From Bacillota bacterium (GTDB lineage Bacteria; Bacillota; Clostridia; Christensenellales; Aristaeellaceae): a DNA stretch of 15,756 bases. Under the pieces are notes generated by a model. That model saw only the letters and a program-made list of their open reading frames with translations, ran no database searches and was not told where the DNA came from. The stretch is from positions 1 through 15,756 of the forward strand of contig JAEYQQ010000128.1 in NCBI GenBank assembly GCA_023409955.1. Reading direction: 5' to 3'. This document shows, piece after piece, positions 14,002 through 15,756 of the stretch. The translations under genes were made by a program, and so were the position numbers. The number at the start of each line of letters is the position of its first letter. Position 1 is the stretch's first letter.

Positions 14002-14036
14002 ATAATTATACCTCATCGTTCATTAAATTCTTGAGA

Positions 14037-14065
14037 ATCATAGCCCTGTGCAAATGATATATCAA
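14037..14065 (-). promoter_or_regulatory. Sigma-70-type promoter of the GDPD gene
   Basis: On the - strand, TTGATA (14065-14060), a 17-base spacer, TATGAT (14042-14037). The start would be near 14030, about 29 bases before the chosen ATG. It lies in the 72-base gap after the membrane protein gene, so GDPD can be expressed independently. Confidence 0.7.
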
Positions 14066-14073
14066 TCTAAAAA

Positions 14074-15756
14074 TCAAAAGCTATCAAAAGTGATATTCAG
14101 GCTGTCATCCTCTGTTTTGGACCATTGAGCCAACACATACTTCTTAGTTTTGTATGCCTTTATATTGCAATTTTCATATGATGTTTCATTTGGATTATAT
14201 TCATGAAGATCAATCAGCCAGCCGCTTAAATCCTTAGGCTGTAATCCGTCCCTCTCCACTTCTCCGGCCCTGCCCTGACCGCTTTCGAAGATAAAGTATT
14301 TTCCCATCTTAACAGCTTCCTGCTGGACAAAGGCCACATAAGCATCACCAGCGTATGATATAAGTTCAAAAGATTCTCTTTCTATCTGCGTTTCATTATC
14401 CGTAAGAGGAATGGCAGATTTACGCTTTCTGCTTGAATATAAAGTATAGCGTGATGCAAGATAAACGGAAAAACTGAGCAGCAAAACTTCTGGTATAAGG
14501 ATAACGATGCTGCCAGTCATGCTGGACATATCTACAAGTCCCATCAAGGACATATTAAACTCAGATAAATTGTAGTCTATAATGCTGTATTGTGTCGTAA
14601 CCGTTTGCAGTATAACCGCCCCTAGCAGCATAAGCAAATGGATTGGTATGAGCTTTCCTCTGCCACCATTGTCCCCTTTACGGATAATGACCTGAAACAG
14701 TAACACCGTACCCAAGTATAGCAATGCAAAGTATTCATAAGAGAGCAAGATTGCTTCCATATAAATATTCATATTTAAAATTGGAAGCAATAAAGCCAGA
14801 GGAAACATGATATGTAGATGATGGAGATAGCTTATTACAAGGATTGCAAGTGAAGCGATAGCCCATCCTTTCCATGGACTGTCAGCAAGTGACCGCATAC
14901 CCATACTGCGTAGATACAAAAAATTCAGCAATAGGATGCATGCTGTCAGAACAAAAGGTAGCGGCAGATATTGATTCGTAAACACCATCACATCTGTGAA
15001 TATAAGTGACAGCTGCACATACAGGAAGGTTAATATACATTCAATCATCAAAGAAGCCACGAAAAGTCCTGATATATGTTTTACCGTTTGCTTTACGTTT
15101 AACTGATTGGACAGTACCTTATTAATTGGCTCAGATTGTTCTATTTTGATTTTTTCATGGGTCAGGATGCTATTTATGACCAAATATATGCCTATTCCCA
15201 AACCTATCCCCTTAGCAGCCATAATTATCCATCCATCCAAGTAACCCTGTAAGCCTTTAGTGGTATCAGCTGAAGAAAATGTGATAATGACAATAGCTGT
15301 GAAAAGAATCGTAACGCATGCCAAAGCTGCATATGAAGACTTTGTCATAATTAAAGCATCTTTCCACTGCTTTGATACGGTTTTCCAAGTTGCTATAACA
15401 AGTGGTATCATTAATAGAATAGGAAGCAAAGCTCTAAATAACAGGAGTATAAGCGTACGTGTGTTCGGATCCTCTGTAATTAACACTAATACATTATTTA
15501 CGTAGGTGTCCACACCAGATAGAATTGCATAATATGGAATCGTCAATAAAACTGCCGTCACAATGCATTTAATAATGCCAAAATGAATATCTCCCTTTTT
15601 TTGCATATAGTGACGTATGAAAAGACTTGCAACAATATTGCATACTATCAGATCAATAATTTGTAGGATATTCAAATGCATATATGTTTCCTGACTTATA
15701 AGCAAAGCTGCAGCAGCAAACACATATGCAAATTCAATAAAAGCATAAACTACAAA
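14074..15756 (-). CDS. Large polytopic membrane protein of unknown function (5' partial)
   Basis: The frame is open to the window edge (codons for FVVYAFIEFAYV precede the first GTG at 15723), so the N-terminus most likely lies outside. At least 560 residues are visible: about 12 hydrophobic segments followed, after a basic SSRKRKS stretch, by a soluble C-terminal domain of about 110 residues that should face the cytoplasm. I recognise no transporter, enzyme or sensor motif. The base composition is a little more AT-rich than the ABC genes. It is on the same strand as the GDPD gene 72 bases downstream, but that gene has its own promoter and no clear terminator separates them. Polymer export or lipid-related roles would be guesses. 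Confidence 0.75.
   Translation of the reverse strand, partial: FVVYAFIEFAYVFAAAALLISQETYMHLNILQIIDLIVCNIVASLFIRHYMQKKGDIHFGIIKCIVTAVLLTIPYYAILSGVDTYVNNVLVLITEDPNTRTLILLLFRALLPILLMIPLVIATWKTVSKQWKDALIMTKSSYAALACVTILFTAIVIITFSSADTTKGLQGYLDGWIIMAAKGIGLGIGIYLVINSILTHEKIKIEQSEPINKVLSNQLNVKQTVKHISGLFVASLMIECILTFLYVQLSLIFTDVMVFTNQYLPLPFVLTACILLLNFLYLRSMGMRSLADSPWKGWAIASLAILVISYLHHLHIMFPLALLLPILNMNIYMEAILLSYEYFALLYLGTVLLFQVIIRKGDNGGRGKLIPIHLLMLLGAVILQTVTTQYSIIDYNLSEFNMSLMGLVDMSSMTGSIVILIPEVLLLSFSVYLASRYTLYSSRKRKSAIPLTDNETQIERESFELISYAGDAYVAFVQQEAVKMGKYFIFESGQGRAGEVERDGLQPKDLSGWLIDLHEYNPNETSYENCNIKAYKTKKYVLAQWSKTEDDSLNITFDSF

Noticed and set aside
14002..14016. ATG at 14016 as the GDPD start
   Set aside because: It adds five residues before the signal peptide and overlaps the GAGGT site that serves ATG 14001.

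Overview
The window reads as a chromosomal segment of a low-to-mid GC Firmicute, most likely a Clostridia-type anaerobe. The grounds are strong AGGAGG-type ribosome binding sites, a Bacillus/Clostridium-type frataxin-like Fra (YdhG) protein, a formate/nitrite channel beside a radical SAM enzyme, and two sets of carbohydrate-type ABC permeases. The solute-binding protein and the secreted phosphodiesterase have signal peptides without a lipobox cysteine. That is unusual for a typical monoderm Firmicute but is seen in some Clostridia lineages. The taxonomic placement is an inference.

Left part (1-5534, all + strand). The window opens inside a sugar ABC transporter operon (MalF-type permease, 5' truncated, then a MalG-type permease) closed by a clear intrinsic terminator. 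A decayed stretch (about 1320-1700) follows. It holds a frameshifted coding relic and a degenerate copy of a small basic protein gene whose intact copy lies about 1 kb downstream. Then come a protein with two DUF1294 units, the intact small basic protein, a VOC/glyoxalase-fold protein, and a two-gene unit with its own promoter: a radical SAM enzyme (GTG start) and a formate/nitrite-family channel (TTG start), ending in a strong terminator.

Middle part (5580-7085). A promoter overlapping that terminator drives an 18-codon leader ORF with a 12-base match to the 16S anti-Shine-Dalgarno region, and then a class I SAM methyltransferase. Convergent to it, on the - strand, lies fra, preceded by a long elongated hairpin that ends the next operon or attenuates into fra.

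Right part (7100-15756, all - strand). This is the most coherent system in the window. In transcription order it has a large polytopic membrane protein of unknown function (5' end outside the window), a secreted glycerophosphodiester phosphodiesterase (GDPD) with its own promoter, a UgpB-like solute-binding protein, a UgpA-like and a UgpE-like permease that both carry an extra N-terminal two-helix module, and a secreted ComEC-type metallo-beta-lactamase-fold hydrolase. The binding-protein gene has a strong promoter, a perfect 12-bp palindrome just upstream of the -35 box, and a roughly 200-base leader packed with consecutive hairpins. A GC-rich hairpin with a GAAA loop separates the binding protein from the permeases. 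I read the locus as hydrolysis of extracellular glycerophosphodiesters (from phospholipids or teichoic-acid-type polymers) followed by import of glycerol-3-phosphate or a related product. No transporter ATPase gene is present, so a shared ATPase elsewhere in the genome is presumed.

No rRNA, tRNA, CRISPR array, insertion sequence or replication origin was seen.
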